Part shown: piece by piece, positions 12,115 to 24,442 of the stretch
Layout: the number at the start of each line of letters is the position of its first letter
Position numbering within the stretch: position 1 is the stretch's first letter
Origin: Camarhynchus parvulus
Taxonomy: Eukaryota > Chordata > Aves > Passeriformes > Thraupidae
Assembly (NCBI RefSeq): GCF_901933205.1
Contig: NC_044572.1
Span: forward strand, 21,476,501-21,540,500
Length of the DNA stretch: 64,000 nucleotides
Reading direction: 5' to 3'
Position numbers and translations under genes: made by a program
The notes under the pieces: generated by a model
The model's input: only the letters and a program-made list of their open reading frames with translations
Databases searched by the model: none
What the model was told of the DNA's origin: nothing

Positions 12115-14419
12115 GTCAGTCAAAGAAAACTGTGGTATTCACTGTGGTGAAATACAGCAGAGGATGATGGTTATGGTATTTCTGGGAGAGGAGAGCTCAT
12201 CTGGAATTGTTTACCTGTAAAATAAGGTTAAAAACTGGGAAAGCAGAGTATAGTATTTCAGGACTTGTCCTTGGCATAGCCATTCAGGGAAATGTGTGTC
12301 CAGCTCTGGATCCATGCTTCAAGAAGAATGTTTAAACTGTGGACTTTTATCAGGGGTGATTAAAAGATTGGAAAATGCAGTTTACAGGGAAAGACTTGGA
12401 AGTGCTTAATTTATTTTGTTCATTAGCAAGAAAGTTCAGGGGTAATTTGATCATAGTCCATCAATACCCTCATAGAGAACAGGAAACGGGTAAGAGAGAA
12501 TTCTTCTGTCTAGCAGGCCTGTATAAAAAGAAGATCAAATGGCTGGAAATCGAACCTCTATAAATTTTGATGGGTAAAGAGGCCCATTGTTTAACTGCCC
12601 TCATAATTATTTATTAGAACATTGATGCTGTGGTGTGTTCTTCACACTGGACACTGTAAAATAAAACTGGAGTTTTTCTAACAACATGTTTTCAAGTTTT
12701 GGTACAGCTATTGAATCTGCAGCAATAATTAATTCAGGGAAGGCTGTAGTTATACAGGAATAAGGCTAGATCATCACTGTCATCCTTCTGGCTCTAAAAG
12801 CTGTGTCTTTCTGTCATTCTCATGCTGAGAAAGGATTGCGCAGAAAAGCCCAAGGGAAGTTTAGAGGTTATATATTCGTTATAGTCTGGCACATATGGAA
12901 GAAGATGTTGGCATGGTTGATTGTATTGAGCTCCCCAGGGTGTCTAAATTATATTAGCTTTCTTCATACAAATTAAGTTATTGGAGTAAAGACAAATTTT
13001 GTAATTGTGTGGCCTTAGTGCTACTTGCACTAGGCTTTATTACTTATGTTGCCTAATGTGTAGATCTGTTTCACATTTGGGCATTGGAAAGAAAATGCCC
13101 AGCTGTACTTGCAATAACATTATATGAATTTTTTTTATTTTAATGTTCATATATCTTGTTATCATCTTTTACATGGAAGCTATTTTCAATGTGTTTCTCC
13201 TAGTTTTTTCTCCTATCTTTTTTCTCCTTTCTCCCATACTTCTCCCAAACACTAAAATTTCTGATCTTTAAAAGGACAATATATTTCTTCAAGCAGAAAT
13301 AGTATAGTCTTCCTGTTGGTAGCTAACATCTGTATGGTCTCTTGGATTAATTAATGTGTATTAATTAAGAGGAAATTCATAAAATTCCAGAAAATCAGAA
13401 GTGTTTGTGTTGTTTTTCTGTTGACTGTTTCTGAGAATGCCTTCCTCAGCTTGCATTTACTTCAGACTAGGACGAGTACTCTCCAGGTATAGGATGCTGC
13501 CTAGTTATTACTAGTTATTAATAGTAACAAGTTATTACCAAAAATAACTAGTCTGCATTAGTCTTCTCTTCTTCCATCTTTGAAAGCCACATGTGGACTG
13601 CAGGCAGTCATGCTGTTTTCATAGCTGCAGGAGGCAGGTGGGCTCTGTGGCTAATTCCTTCCATATTTTGGGTCTTCTGGATCTGAAGAACTTGGCATGA
13701 AATTATATCCTGTTTTCCACCCTGCAAAGATGTATGTGCATACTGACACAGCCCCCTGCAAGGAGTGTCAGTACCCAGAGGGAAGAGAGGTCCTTGCATG
13801 TAGACTTCTTGCAGCAAATGCCATTTATCTGTCCCCTTTCACATCACTGGTAGGATGACAGTAGTTCTGCTATAAATAGCACTTCCCTGGTGTAGGTGGT
13901 GATTCAGTACATGCTGCATTTTAAAGCAAATTGTTCTGACTTAATCATCATACTTTGCCTTTCTGTATAACTTACGTAAGCATCTCAAAGTACTTTAAAC
14001 TTAAATTTCATTAAAATATTCCTGAGGTAAGAAGTATAGCTGTTGCACAGAAAAATAACTCAGCCAGACTGAGTTAGCATTCAGTTCTCTTTATGTATTT
14101 CTTGTCTTTCTGTGGGGCTGGGAATTGCTGCATGTAAGGCATGAAACCCTGCTTTACACTGCACTCTCCAGTGCTTTGAGCTACCATGTGTGACGTGCAG
14201 GAGTCAAAGCATAGGACATTTTGTTTAGTTCAGTAGTTACTCTGGCAATTTAACTGTTTGGTTCAGAAAATGCATGTGGTTTCTGTCATGTATACAATAT
14301 GATTTTAATAGTTTGGGTGGCCTGCTTTTGCAAAAACATGAAAAAAGTGAGTGCTGTTGTTATTGGATTATGTTATAAGAATTTAAATATGTGCCACTTA
14401 AACCACTTCTCTCCCACAG

Positions 14420-14512
14420 TGTTCTCTTCACTGAGCCTTGGCCTTCTTCCTGAACGCTCAGCTACTCTGATGGTCTATGATGATGTAGTCCAGATAGTCT
14501 CAGGATTTCAAG
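14420..14512 (+). CDS. FAM171A1: FAM171A1 exon 3: ectodomain
   Basis: A 93-nt, phase 1-1 exon reading (V)[20 protein letters not shown] and [10 protein letters not shown], nearly identical to human. The acceptor is CTCCCACAG (14411-14419) and the donor GTATGC at 14513. The first base pair completes the Val codon begun in exon 2, and the last base starts a Gly completed in exon 4. Being a multiple of three and symmetric in phase, it could be skipped without changing frame. There is no cysteine here; the segment is probably part of a beta-rich extracellular fold. Confidence 0.95.
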
Positions 14513-17500
14513 GTATGCTGGCTTTGGGAAGTCAGAATTGAAATTTGAGGGACACTAAAGAAAAAGTCTGACAGCCCAGTGCTTTCTGAACTCTGTCCTG
14601 TGAGTGAGACTGGTATTCTCTGGGGAGTTCTGAGTTCCCTGAGGAATGCTTCTCTGTGGGATTGTTTTACCAAATTAATAGCTGAATTCATCCCTGACTG
14701 CTGTGACTAGGGAATTCAAGTTACACGGTAATAAATGAGTTTGGACTTTATTGTGCCATTTGAGAGCTAGAGATTAAATTTCTTACACTATCTGTTGGAT
14801 GTTTTTTCATCTAGCCTCATTTAACCATCCTTGGAGGAGACATATTCTGGTGTTCTTAATATCTAAGATTTTTCTCTGGTTTTATTTTTTTTCTTGCTTC
14901 CTAGCATGAATGACTTAGATGTTTAGGGCATAGAAAAACTGAAAATTTCTTGTATCTGCATTGTTGTATACCCTGTATAAACTTGCTTTTCCTGGGGACC
15001 CCTTGTCAGACTGCCTGCAAACCTAAGTCCTACGCATTGAAACCCACTGTATTAGAAAAATAAAGTTTAAAAAACCTTTTAGTAAGGCCAAACACAGATG
15101 TTAAAGTAACTGTAGTATCAGTTAGATGAACAGTGTTTTCTGAACTGCACAGTGAAGAATAAAATGTTCATTTGACTTAGGGGTCTGACATAAATTAGTC
15201 CAATTGATGTGCTGGCTGAGGTAACTCTGTTAATAAAAGAACAGGGGATTTTAAAGACACTTTGAACCAGAACATAGGCATATCCTTCCTCTGGGCACTC
15301 TTATTGTGCATAAATGGTGTCTTATTCACAATAAGTCTTATGCTTGCCATCATTTTAAACTGTAGCGTATAGTTTATAAACAAGGAAATAGTGCCCTCAA
15401 TAGTATTCCAAGATAACCTTGTTTTATCTGAGAGAATATAATACAATTAGGCCTTCCTGACATATTTTTTAGTTAGAAGCCATCTGACACAATAGGCTTT
15501 TCATTAGTAATAGCAGTAGATATGGCTGGAGCTGAAAATGCATTAAACAAATTAGGTAGCTGATGGAATGCTCAGAAGGAGCTGGAGAGAGCTGCTGTAC
15601 ATATATTCTGCAGTTTGAGAGCTGGACATTGTCTAATGGGGTAAATTAGATGGATGGTGAACTGTGTTAAAACACACAAGGGATTCCATTAGGCAAGACA
15701 TGAAACATTGTTTACCAACAGTATTCCATTATCATGCTGTATTAAATACTCTTATTCTTATGCAAATGTGCTAATATTATGCAATTAACAGAAAAAGAAA
15801 AGTATTTTCATGTTCACAGCTTCCTTCAAAAAAACAGGGGATGCTAAAGGTCTAGAGGGACATTTAAAAGCTGAGTGAGACTCATACATATTTTCAACAT
15901 AATCTTCTTTTCCTTCAGTGAATTGATCCAGTGTGTTAACAATATATGTGAATTAGAATAATTTTACTGCTTCTTCTGGGGTAGCAGAAAAAAAGGATAA
16001 AGGAAGAAAGGGGTACCTGGAGTATGCTTAGGATTGGGATTTGAACTTGCAGTCTTGCCCAGTAAAATCTATTTTATGGGTCCAGTCCTCATTTCTTTTC
16101 TTGGGATTTCTCTTGTGATGAAGCCTAAAAGAAAGACATTGTTTTAGTATTTGAATGGAGCCTCTCTAGTCTCCATCCAAAATCCTTGTGACCTAGTTTT
16201 TCTCTGTTATTTCTCTAATTTACTTCCCAGTAACCTCACACTATTTCAAAAGAGCTGATCAGGAGTTACCTTAGTGCAAAAATGAGAGCAAACCAGAACT
16301 CATTAAACCAGGAACAGAGTGGGAACACTGGTGTTTGAAGCACCAGTCAAAGAGAAAGAAAGGCCTGTCTTGGTACACTAAGTTACCAATTGCATTTGAA
16401 TAATTAATCAAGCAAGCAATGTATTATGCAGTTGAGAAGTTTGTCTGAGTTGATGCAGGCAGCTTCATTTTCAGGATGGCATTACAATCCACTGTCAGTA
16501 ATTGTGAGGGATGGGGCTTGCCAGCCACTGGGTCACTGCAGTTATTTAATGCCAGCACAGTGATGGCTGAACTTCAGTGTGTACTGAATGGAAGCTGTAT
16601 GGGGACTCTGTCTGTCTCTGACCCATGAGCAATCAGAGCATGAACTGGTGAGACTTCAGATGTTACTGCACATAGATTAAACCTCAAATGCTGGTGTAGT
16701 GCCACATGTCACATACGCAGCGTGACAAGAGGTGCCTTACAGGGACTCCTTGAGATTACTTCCTCAGGAGTGTACTGGCAAACTGGAGGTGACAGCATTT
16801 AAATCTGGCTGATGTGTTGACAAGAGGCTGAAGGTAAGATCAGTGCTCGACAGTCTTTACCTCATGGCACATATCATGTGGGAAGAGCTCACATGCACAT
16901 TTTACACTCGAATATGCTTGGGTTTTATAAGTAAAAACTGGATTTTATAAGTAAAAAATAGGTATCTTCAGTAATAGAAGCAATACTAATAACCCACTCC
17001 CAGTCATAAGTGATGACTTGTTGAACAATTCTCGTAAGAGTCTGGTCAGCACAAGTTTCTACCATTTCCAATTTCCTTAATAAATCTGTACCCAGACATA
17101 TGCCCCAAAATCCACTATGGCCTCTGATAAAGGAGAGCATTGGATTATCTTCCAGCAAGGTGGTGACAGAAGGTGAAAGCCTTGGTAGCTGCTTCCCTCA
17201 CAAGCCTTCCTCTGGAAGCTCTCAGTCTTCTGCCCCTTTGGAGTCTCTTGCCAGGTGTGGGAGACCCAACTGAGGAATTGAGGGGAGAGTCAGCGTGACT
17301 GGCAGGTTTTTGGTGAATAATCAATATGGAGGAATTTGTTTTTCTAGGGTGTGAATTAACTACTCTGCACTGATTTATTAAATGTCTGTGTATGCACTGT
17401 CACAGAGGAGGCTGTTTCTTCACCCTCAAAGCTTATAGCTGAGTTCATTATTGTGCAGGTTTTCTGCCAGGTTTTGGGCTCAGCCATAAGAAGGCTTTGT

Positions 17501-19506
17501 ACTGCTAGTAGGATTGAAGGAACTGAGGTTGGCTTTCTGAGTCCTCCTTATCTGGTTAAAATTTGGCAGCTCATGGATCCCTCAGTGCTAAAATCCAGCA
17601 ATTTTTTTTTAATAGAAAACCCATAAACTACTCTATATTGCAGACTCAACAACAGTTACTTGGTTTCTAATTTTTGCTTAGTTTGTATCTTTGGAAATAA
17701 AACACCAGTTCTTGGCAACTTGGATAATGCATCTTAACCAGAGATTTAGACAGCAGAAAATCCTAAAATTTTACATTGAACTATTGGTGATAATCCTAAG
17801 GCCAGTTTCTTTGTTGTGGGTGGTTTTTTCCCTGTGTTTTTACTGTGGATATGTATACCCATGGGCTGTAGGAGCCCACTCAGCAGTGCAGTCAGAGGGT
17901 TCCAAAGTGCCTGAGCACATCAGTCCCTGAGGCACAGCAAACTGCTACTTGCACAGCACACAGGAGATAAATCCTGCCTGAGTTTGTTGCAGTCAATTTA
18001 GTTAATCTTTTATATAGTTTTCCATTTAGGCTTAGAAATCAGATAAAGAAGATTTTTTCCTATTTCATACAGGTGTTGTTTATTGACTTTTTTAAACACT
18101 TAAGGATACTGCCGGTCTTGAGAGCCTGCTGTAAACACTAAAAGGTTCCAGAAATTAAAAAATAAAAGCAATTTCATAGCTTTTTCTTGCAGAATTACGA
18201 AAGAAATGACAGCTAAACAGCAGTCATCTCTTTGGAGGTGCTTACTCCTGTACACAGGCATTTTTCTTAGCCAATACAACATTTTGTTCTGTTGAGTTTT
18301 GTTTTCTCACAGCTAGAACTCTTGCTGGAAAATTATCCAAGAAAGATTCCAGTCTCTAGGTTAATGACACTGGCAGTTACAAAGCTTAGGAGGAATCAAG
18401 CTCGTTATTCTTTCTCACAGTGAAGCTACATGTAACCTAAAAGTGCTGCCAGAGACTAATGGGGGAAAAGATGCAAAATTGTTTTGAGTTGACATCTTTG
18501 AATCACATAGTCCAATGTGAATTAAGAAGAAAACTGCTTGCCTCTTGATTTTCTGCTGTGTGGGAAGTGTTCTGTGTGTATTCAAAATGAGCTCTGGAGA
18601 ATACAATAGCTTTTGATTTAAAAATTAATTTGCATGTTGTGCACACAAACTTGCAGATGGAGTCTTGCTGTGTGTTGCTAAACAGTATTAATGGTGAGTA
18701 TCCTTTGAAAAAGACTATTGACTTTATAAGCTGGGATTTAAATGAGACATGAAATGCTATAGTACATGAAACAGTCTTAAATCACGTTGCAGCAAAGACC
18801 CTTCAATTAACACCTAGGGAGCTTGAAAGAAATGCTAACACTGTACAAAGCAGAGAATAAGAGAGAACTCTTACATGCCAAGTAATCTGGTTCTATTTAG
18901 ATGTGTTCTTCGCATGGGAAATTATGGAAAATCTTTTCACCCAAGGTTGTCAAGTGAATCTTTTCGTCCAGTGATTTCAGTATTGACCAGTCTCAGTTCT
19001 AGAGTTAGTTTTCATGGCCAAAGCTTTACAGAATTTACATAACTTAACTGAGACTACAGGTAGAACTGTCTCTTAGAAAATAATTTTGAAAAGTATAAAC
19101 TACATTTATTTTGCTATTTCAGAGAAGAAAAAATTTGAACAAATATGGTGAACTGGATGCTTTTGTAAGCTTTTGCATACCCTACCTCTGAACTTAGTTT
19201 TAGTATCAGTTACACTAATAAAAAGAGGCATGCAATGAAAGTGGAGGAGAAACAACATAGCCAGAAAAGCTTCTGACAGTAGGTGCCTCCACAATTTTGC
19301 TCTGGAATTCCTGTGGAGAAATGATGGCAACTGCAAAATAAATGTGAAAATACTGGTTTTCTGACTTTCATAATGGCCTTCTGATATCTCTGTCCTTCTC
19401 AAGCTACTGCAATTTATAATAAAAACAATGTAAAATTGCTTCCATGAATATGAACACCTAAATGTTCTGCCCACTTTGGATATAAAGTCACTTTTAATAT
19501 TTTTAG
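14513..19506 (+). other. FAM171A1: FAM171A1 intron 3
   Basis: A 5.0-kb AT-rich intron. The only local structure I noticed is an imperfect tandem repeat of the motif 'ttttataagtaaaaa' at 16922-16960. No recognisable repeat family or gene was seen. Confidence 0.8.
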
Positions 19507-19665
19507 GTGCACGGACTCAGCCACAAGTTCACTTTCAGAGAAGATCTGTGAAATTGCCAGAGAACACTAGCTACAGTGATTTGACAGCATATCTGACTGC
19601 AGCCAGTTCACCCTGGGAAGTGGACAGTTTCCCTTATTTGCAGGGATTAGATGGAAATGGAACAG
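19507..19665 (+). CDS. FAM171A1: FAM171A1 exon 4: ectodomain with N-glycosylation sites
   Basis: A 159-nt, phase 1-1 exon reading (G)[20 protein letters not shown], then [20 protein letters not shown] and [13 protein letters not shown]. It aligns with human FAM171A1 with few substitutions. NTS and NGT are N-linked glycosylation sequons, and a third, NST, is completed across the junction with exon 5. These fit an extracellular location. The acceptor is ATATTTTTAG and the donor GTAACC at 19666. Confidence 0.95.
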
Positions 19666-22600
19666 GTAACCCACTACTTTGGTTTTGCTCTGATTTCATA
19701 TTGGTCCAGGGCTTGGCTTTTGATCCTATAATTTTTTCCATTCCCCATTCCAACAAACATTCTTTCAAATTTGGGTGACACGACATTTTCAACTGCCCTG
19801 CCAATATGCTGTTGTAGTGAGCAAGAGGGCAAGGTCTCCTATCCCTTAAATGGGGCCACTGAATAGCAAGAAAACTCCTTGGCCTTGGGAGTCAGAGAAG
19901 TTGGTCACACTTTTAGTTCAGAGCTGAGTGTCCAAATGCACTTCATGTGCACATAAAAGATGGAAACTAGTGTGAAGGAACAAGAGAGAATTTAACCTGA
20001 AGATGCAATAAAATTCTTAATCTTTTTTCTTAAAAATAAATAAAATGCCTACATATCAAAAATTTAATACTGTGTTGTTTCAATGGCTTTGTGGATACTA
20101 TTGAATGTAGCTAAAATGTGCAAATTCATCTAGCACCAAAGAGAAAACAATGAATATTCATAGTAGAAACATAATCACTGTTAAATTCAAAGTTGTAATA
20201 CACTTTTATGACTGCGACTGCCTGCTAGTCTTTTTCCACTTTCATTCAGTCTTCAGTGAAATAATTGGTGTTTCATAGGAAAGAGAAGAATAGCAGAATA
20301 AAGAGCAGAAGCCTTCAAATTCTTAAAAGGCTGGTGTCAAAAGGAGAGTGATTTGTTTTCTGTGCCTGTAATGGGTTAGAGAGATATCAGTAGCCATGCA
20401 GTGTAGCAGGAGAGATTCAGACTAGTGATTAGGAGAACCTTGCTATAGTGAGGATAGTTTAAGCTGTAGAATTACTTGTTTGAGGTGTTGGACAGAGTTA
20501 GACAGTCACCTGTGAGGATGGCAGAGGCATAGCTGAGCCTGCTTTGAAGCAGCCTGAATATCCCCTTGAGGTCTCTCCCTGCTGTTTCTCAGGATGCATT
20601 TACTTGTGATGTGTTGATCTAAGTGACTTTGAATGCTAGGTCATGTGTGTAAACGGTAGCTTGCTGGCTTCCCCCTTCCTCCCTTTGTACAAATCTGCAC
20701 ATCTCCTTATCTACAACCAGAAATGTGTCTGCAACCTTACTCCAATCCTTCTGTCTGCTCCAGTGAGTACATCTTATCCAATCTCATTCTACCTCCCTCT
20801 CATTTTCCTCTTCTCATCTTCAACTTTCAGTTTTCTCTGACTTTTCATACTCAGACATGATCAAAACCTCTTTATCTTTTTTTAAATGAAGGAATGCATT
20901 TGATCTCCCTCATTTGTCTACTTCCTCATCTCCTTTCTTTTTATCTGTAAACCAACTGAACAAACTGCTGGCAATGTGTGTGGGATTGCTCTTTCCTAAA
21001 TCTTTCTTAAGTACTCAGCAACCCAACTTCCATTCTTGCATTTATTTAGTGATCACAGGTCTTACCAAGGCTTCAGATGATCCCATCTCATGGGAACTGC
21101 ACAACCAGGGTATTGTCTTTCTCCTGTTTTACCTCCTAGCCCCCTTTAAAGCAGATTAATGCAGCCTTAGGTTTTTCAGTCTTCTGCATTCTTGTGTGAC
21201 AGAAACTTTTCTGCTTGAGCACAAAGACCCTGGATTTGACTTTTAGTTTTCAGGTAAAACTGTGTTGCAAAAGATCAAAATGTCTAGCAGAGAAATGGTG
21301 TTTAAGAGACTGAGAAGAGTCGTGTTTTCTGAATACTGTGGTATTCAGTGTGGTGTAAAACACACTGCAAATGCAATGTATTTTATTATGCAGTGTAGTA
21401 GAAGTGAAATGTCCTCTGTCTCTAGTAGAAGCCTCTCCTGATGTGGAAACATGTAACTTTAAAATCCTGAAGTTGGATTGACATCCTTTTCTACATCTGC
21501 AAGTGATATGGTGATGGAAAATTTTTGGCCTGGAAAACTTTTGAAAGCATAAAAAATGAGGTCAACACCTGCTGAAGATTTTTAAATATTTTTGTTCTCA
21601 AGAGAAAAAGAATATTTACAAATTTTAGAATTCTAAAAAAACTTAGCATTGATTTGCATGGGAAATTTTGGAATTCTGCAGAACACTGTCTTTTCCCCCT
21701 CTCCCTTCTCTCCTTCCTCCCCAATTCTCTGTTTTTCCACAGTTTATTTACATGTCTATAGCATTTTGGTGAGGTCACTCCATTTAGACCCCTCAGTATT
21801 TGTCCATAAAAATTTGAAGAATTTCACTGCAAGTAGTGACAAGCCTGTATGATGTTAGCTTATTGTTCATATTAATCACCAGTTAGAGAGCAGGAGGTTG
21901 GTTTCACAAAATCTTGTCCTTTTAACCCAGCTAAACAAAACTTTCCATCATCTGCCTCAATGGACCAAGCTGGCTGATAACCATTACTCCTCTTGCTTTT
22001 AGTGGCTGCTTGTTTCTTTATAAAGAGTCATGTCTGAACTGACAGTGAATTTTATCTGATTATTTTTAAAGCTCTTTACAGGTCACCAGATGTCAAAAAT
22101 GACAAGAAATAAATGAATGCTGACATTTATCGAAGTCCATTCCCATTTAATCTCTGTGTGTGCTTATCAGTTTTATAGCATGCAAGAGTTTCATAGGCAT
22201 TGATTTTAATTTGCCTTCACAATACAAAAGAGAAACATTTTATCTTTTTAATGAACATTAACATACTGTACAAGGTGGCAAATGGGAAAATATTTCTTCT
22301 TGCTAGAGGTCAGTGGATTTCAGAAATTTCTTCATCTTCTAATATAAATTGTTCAGTCCAGTGCTCAGCAAAGTATTAATGCATCTTAATTAAAAATTGT
22401 GTTTCACCATCTGAATACTTTTTCTGGGACTGAAAAGTAATTTTTACAGATATATGCTATATCAAGACAGTAATAAAAGAAAAATGCAAAACTTTCAATA
22501 TATAAAAATATGCAAGCAATAAAACATTATTTACTCCTTTATATTAATCTAAAATCTGAAGTTATACAAGTTTTCATTTGGAATTTGTATACACAGGAAT

Positions 22601-24265
22601 GTCATTAGGACACAGTACTTGGCAAGAGGAAATTCTCTGATACCAGCCTGAGAACTTTAGTGGCCTAAGTCCTGGGGTCAGGCATCAATCTGACAGAAGT
22701 TATAGGTGCATGGCAGAGGCAGTGTAGTGAATGATCAGGAATAAAGAAACAACTTTTCCCTCACCAATTCCTTCCTCTGTCTTGCTGTTTTATATTCTAA
22801 AGTGTTAAGGAGACAATATTGTTTATCATTGGAGTCTGTATTTACAGATGCATGGCTAGGCTGGCAACCTTCCCCTACATCCTGGCTGAATTTTCAAAGC
22901 TTGTCTGTTTTTAATCTGCTAGCTCTGTGTCTCTCCTACGTGGCCACCTTCAGAGTACCTGTTTTCTCAATACTTTAATCCCTCTGTGAGGTCAGCATCT
23001 GCCCCTCTGTTCACAGTGAAGGCAGCATGTGTGTCACTTGCACATCAGCTGTGTCACAGTGACACCCACCTGGAAATCTGGGAAAAGCATGCATCAGACT
23101 AGATGCTTTCATTAATGAACCACATGCAACATTACTTATGGTTATTTTCCATCCTTCAGTTTGGCAGTCTTGCAAAATCCAAGGAATTTAAAATTTGACA
23201 AAGTTTTGTCACCTTTTTTCCCCTTCGCTTTATCACTTCCCAACCCATTTCCAGGTGATGTCTTTATTTGGTGAGCTGTTACTCAGAGACATCAAATTTA
23301 ATAAAGGCCATTCCCCAAGATTTAACCAGAGTCACAAGAAATCATAAAGGTCTCAATGCTTTCCCACCATTCCCTCAAATATACTCATCCTATTGAACAC
23401 TGTTGCCAGGATACCTGAGAATACCCTCAGGCCACGTGGTGGGTGTGAATATGCCCTCACAGCAGTGTGCAGCCTAAGGCACCAGGCATAGCCCCTTGCA
23501 AAACTGGAAGCTCCATCTCTTCCAATTTGAACTACTCTTGATATTGCTTTGAGCTCCAGATCTCGGTTTTAAAATTCAGGAGGATTTTTTTCACCTGTGT
23601 ATATATATCTGTTATATCTATCCCTGTCATTGATTCATTTGGTTAAATCATTGAAGGGTTATAATGCTTTTTAGAAGTATGTTGTCATGAAGTAACATTC
23701 ATTGGCATCCAGTTTAAACATAAAGAGTATATGCTAAAAATCCATTAAACATGGTTCTTTTCAGTGAAAGGCCAAAGGAAATGCAACTTGGCATTCTTAA
23801 ACATGTGACTGATCATTTGTGAGGTGCCACTGGTTATTTTGGTGTTTGTTAGTTAACAATATGGGCATTTGAGGTTTCAGTGAAGACTTGTAAATACTTT
23901 TTTTGCCATGAAACTGTGTTACTCATACAGGTTTATTTAAGATGAATTAACATGAAAAAATACATGCAGATTTTTACATTGTAGTTTTTTTGTCTTTATG
24001 TTTTTCTAAAATTAGGTGAAAAATAGACCATATATATACATTTTCCTTCAATTTTGTGGCTTGGATTGGGTCTTTTTGGCAGGAGCAGGGTTGTTGGTTG
24101 GCTGGCTGGTTGGTTGGTTTAAAGTCCTTTTGCAAGGCAGGGAGGAAATTGCTGCTCCCATCCCTTGAGAATGACGTTGATGCAGTACTGCAGTGTGGAA
24201 CCACACAGGTGTCCCTTGAATTCTGTACCTGCTGTAGTGACAGTGTTCATTCACTCTTTTGTCAG
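19666..24265 (+). other. FAM171A1: FAM171A1 intron 4
   Basis: A 4.6-kb AT-rich intron. A GGTT/GGCT simple repeat lies at about 24091-24120, some 145 bp before exon 5. The acceptor is CTCTTTTGTCAG. No other element was recognised. Confidence 0.8.
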
Positions 24266-24442
24266 GAAACAGCACCAGGTATGACCTCACCCCTGTCACT
24301 GCCGTCAGCGTCCACCTCCTCAGCAGCGATGGCACCCCCGTCCCCGTCAACGGCCCCATCTATGTAACAGTGCCTCTGCCAGCCAACAGCAACCTGAAAC
24401 ACAATGCACACGTTCCAGCATGGAGGTTTGACCAAAAATTTG
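24266..24442 (+). CDS. FAM171A1: FAM171A1 exon 5: ectodomain
   Basis: A 177-nt, phase 1-1 exon reading (G)[40 protein letters not shown] and [18 protein letters not shown]. It is clearly the second beta-strand-rich part of the ectodomain, with the conserved AWRFDQK motif at its end. Relative to remembered human sequence the '[13 protein letters not shown]' part is the most changed. The exon is distinctly GC-richer (CpGs in 'gccgtcagcgtcc') than its flanks. The donor is GTAGGT at 24443. Overlapping open frames on either strand are shadows. Confidence 0.95.

Larger units (their letters stand above)
8259..14419 (+). other. FAM171A1: FAM171A1 intron 2
   Basis: A 6.2-kb intron with donor GTAAGA and acceptor CTCTCCCACAG. 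It holds a CR1 3' fragment (9868-9990), an antisense solo LTR (11534-12114) and a small inverted repeat at 13510-13552 (ten-base arms, ACTAGTTATT and its complement, 23-base spacer). I see no other gene or RNA element. Confidence 0.85.

Noticed and set aside
13501..13552. Inverted repeat in intron 2 as a possible microRNA hairpin
   Set aside because: Only ten-base arms with a 23-base AT-rich spacer. Far too short for a microRNA precursor.
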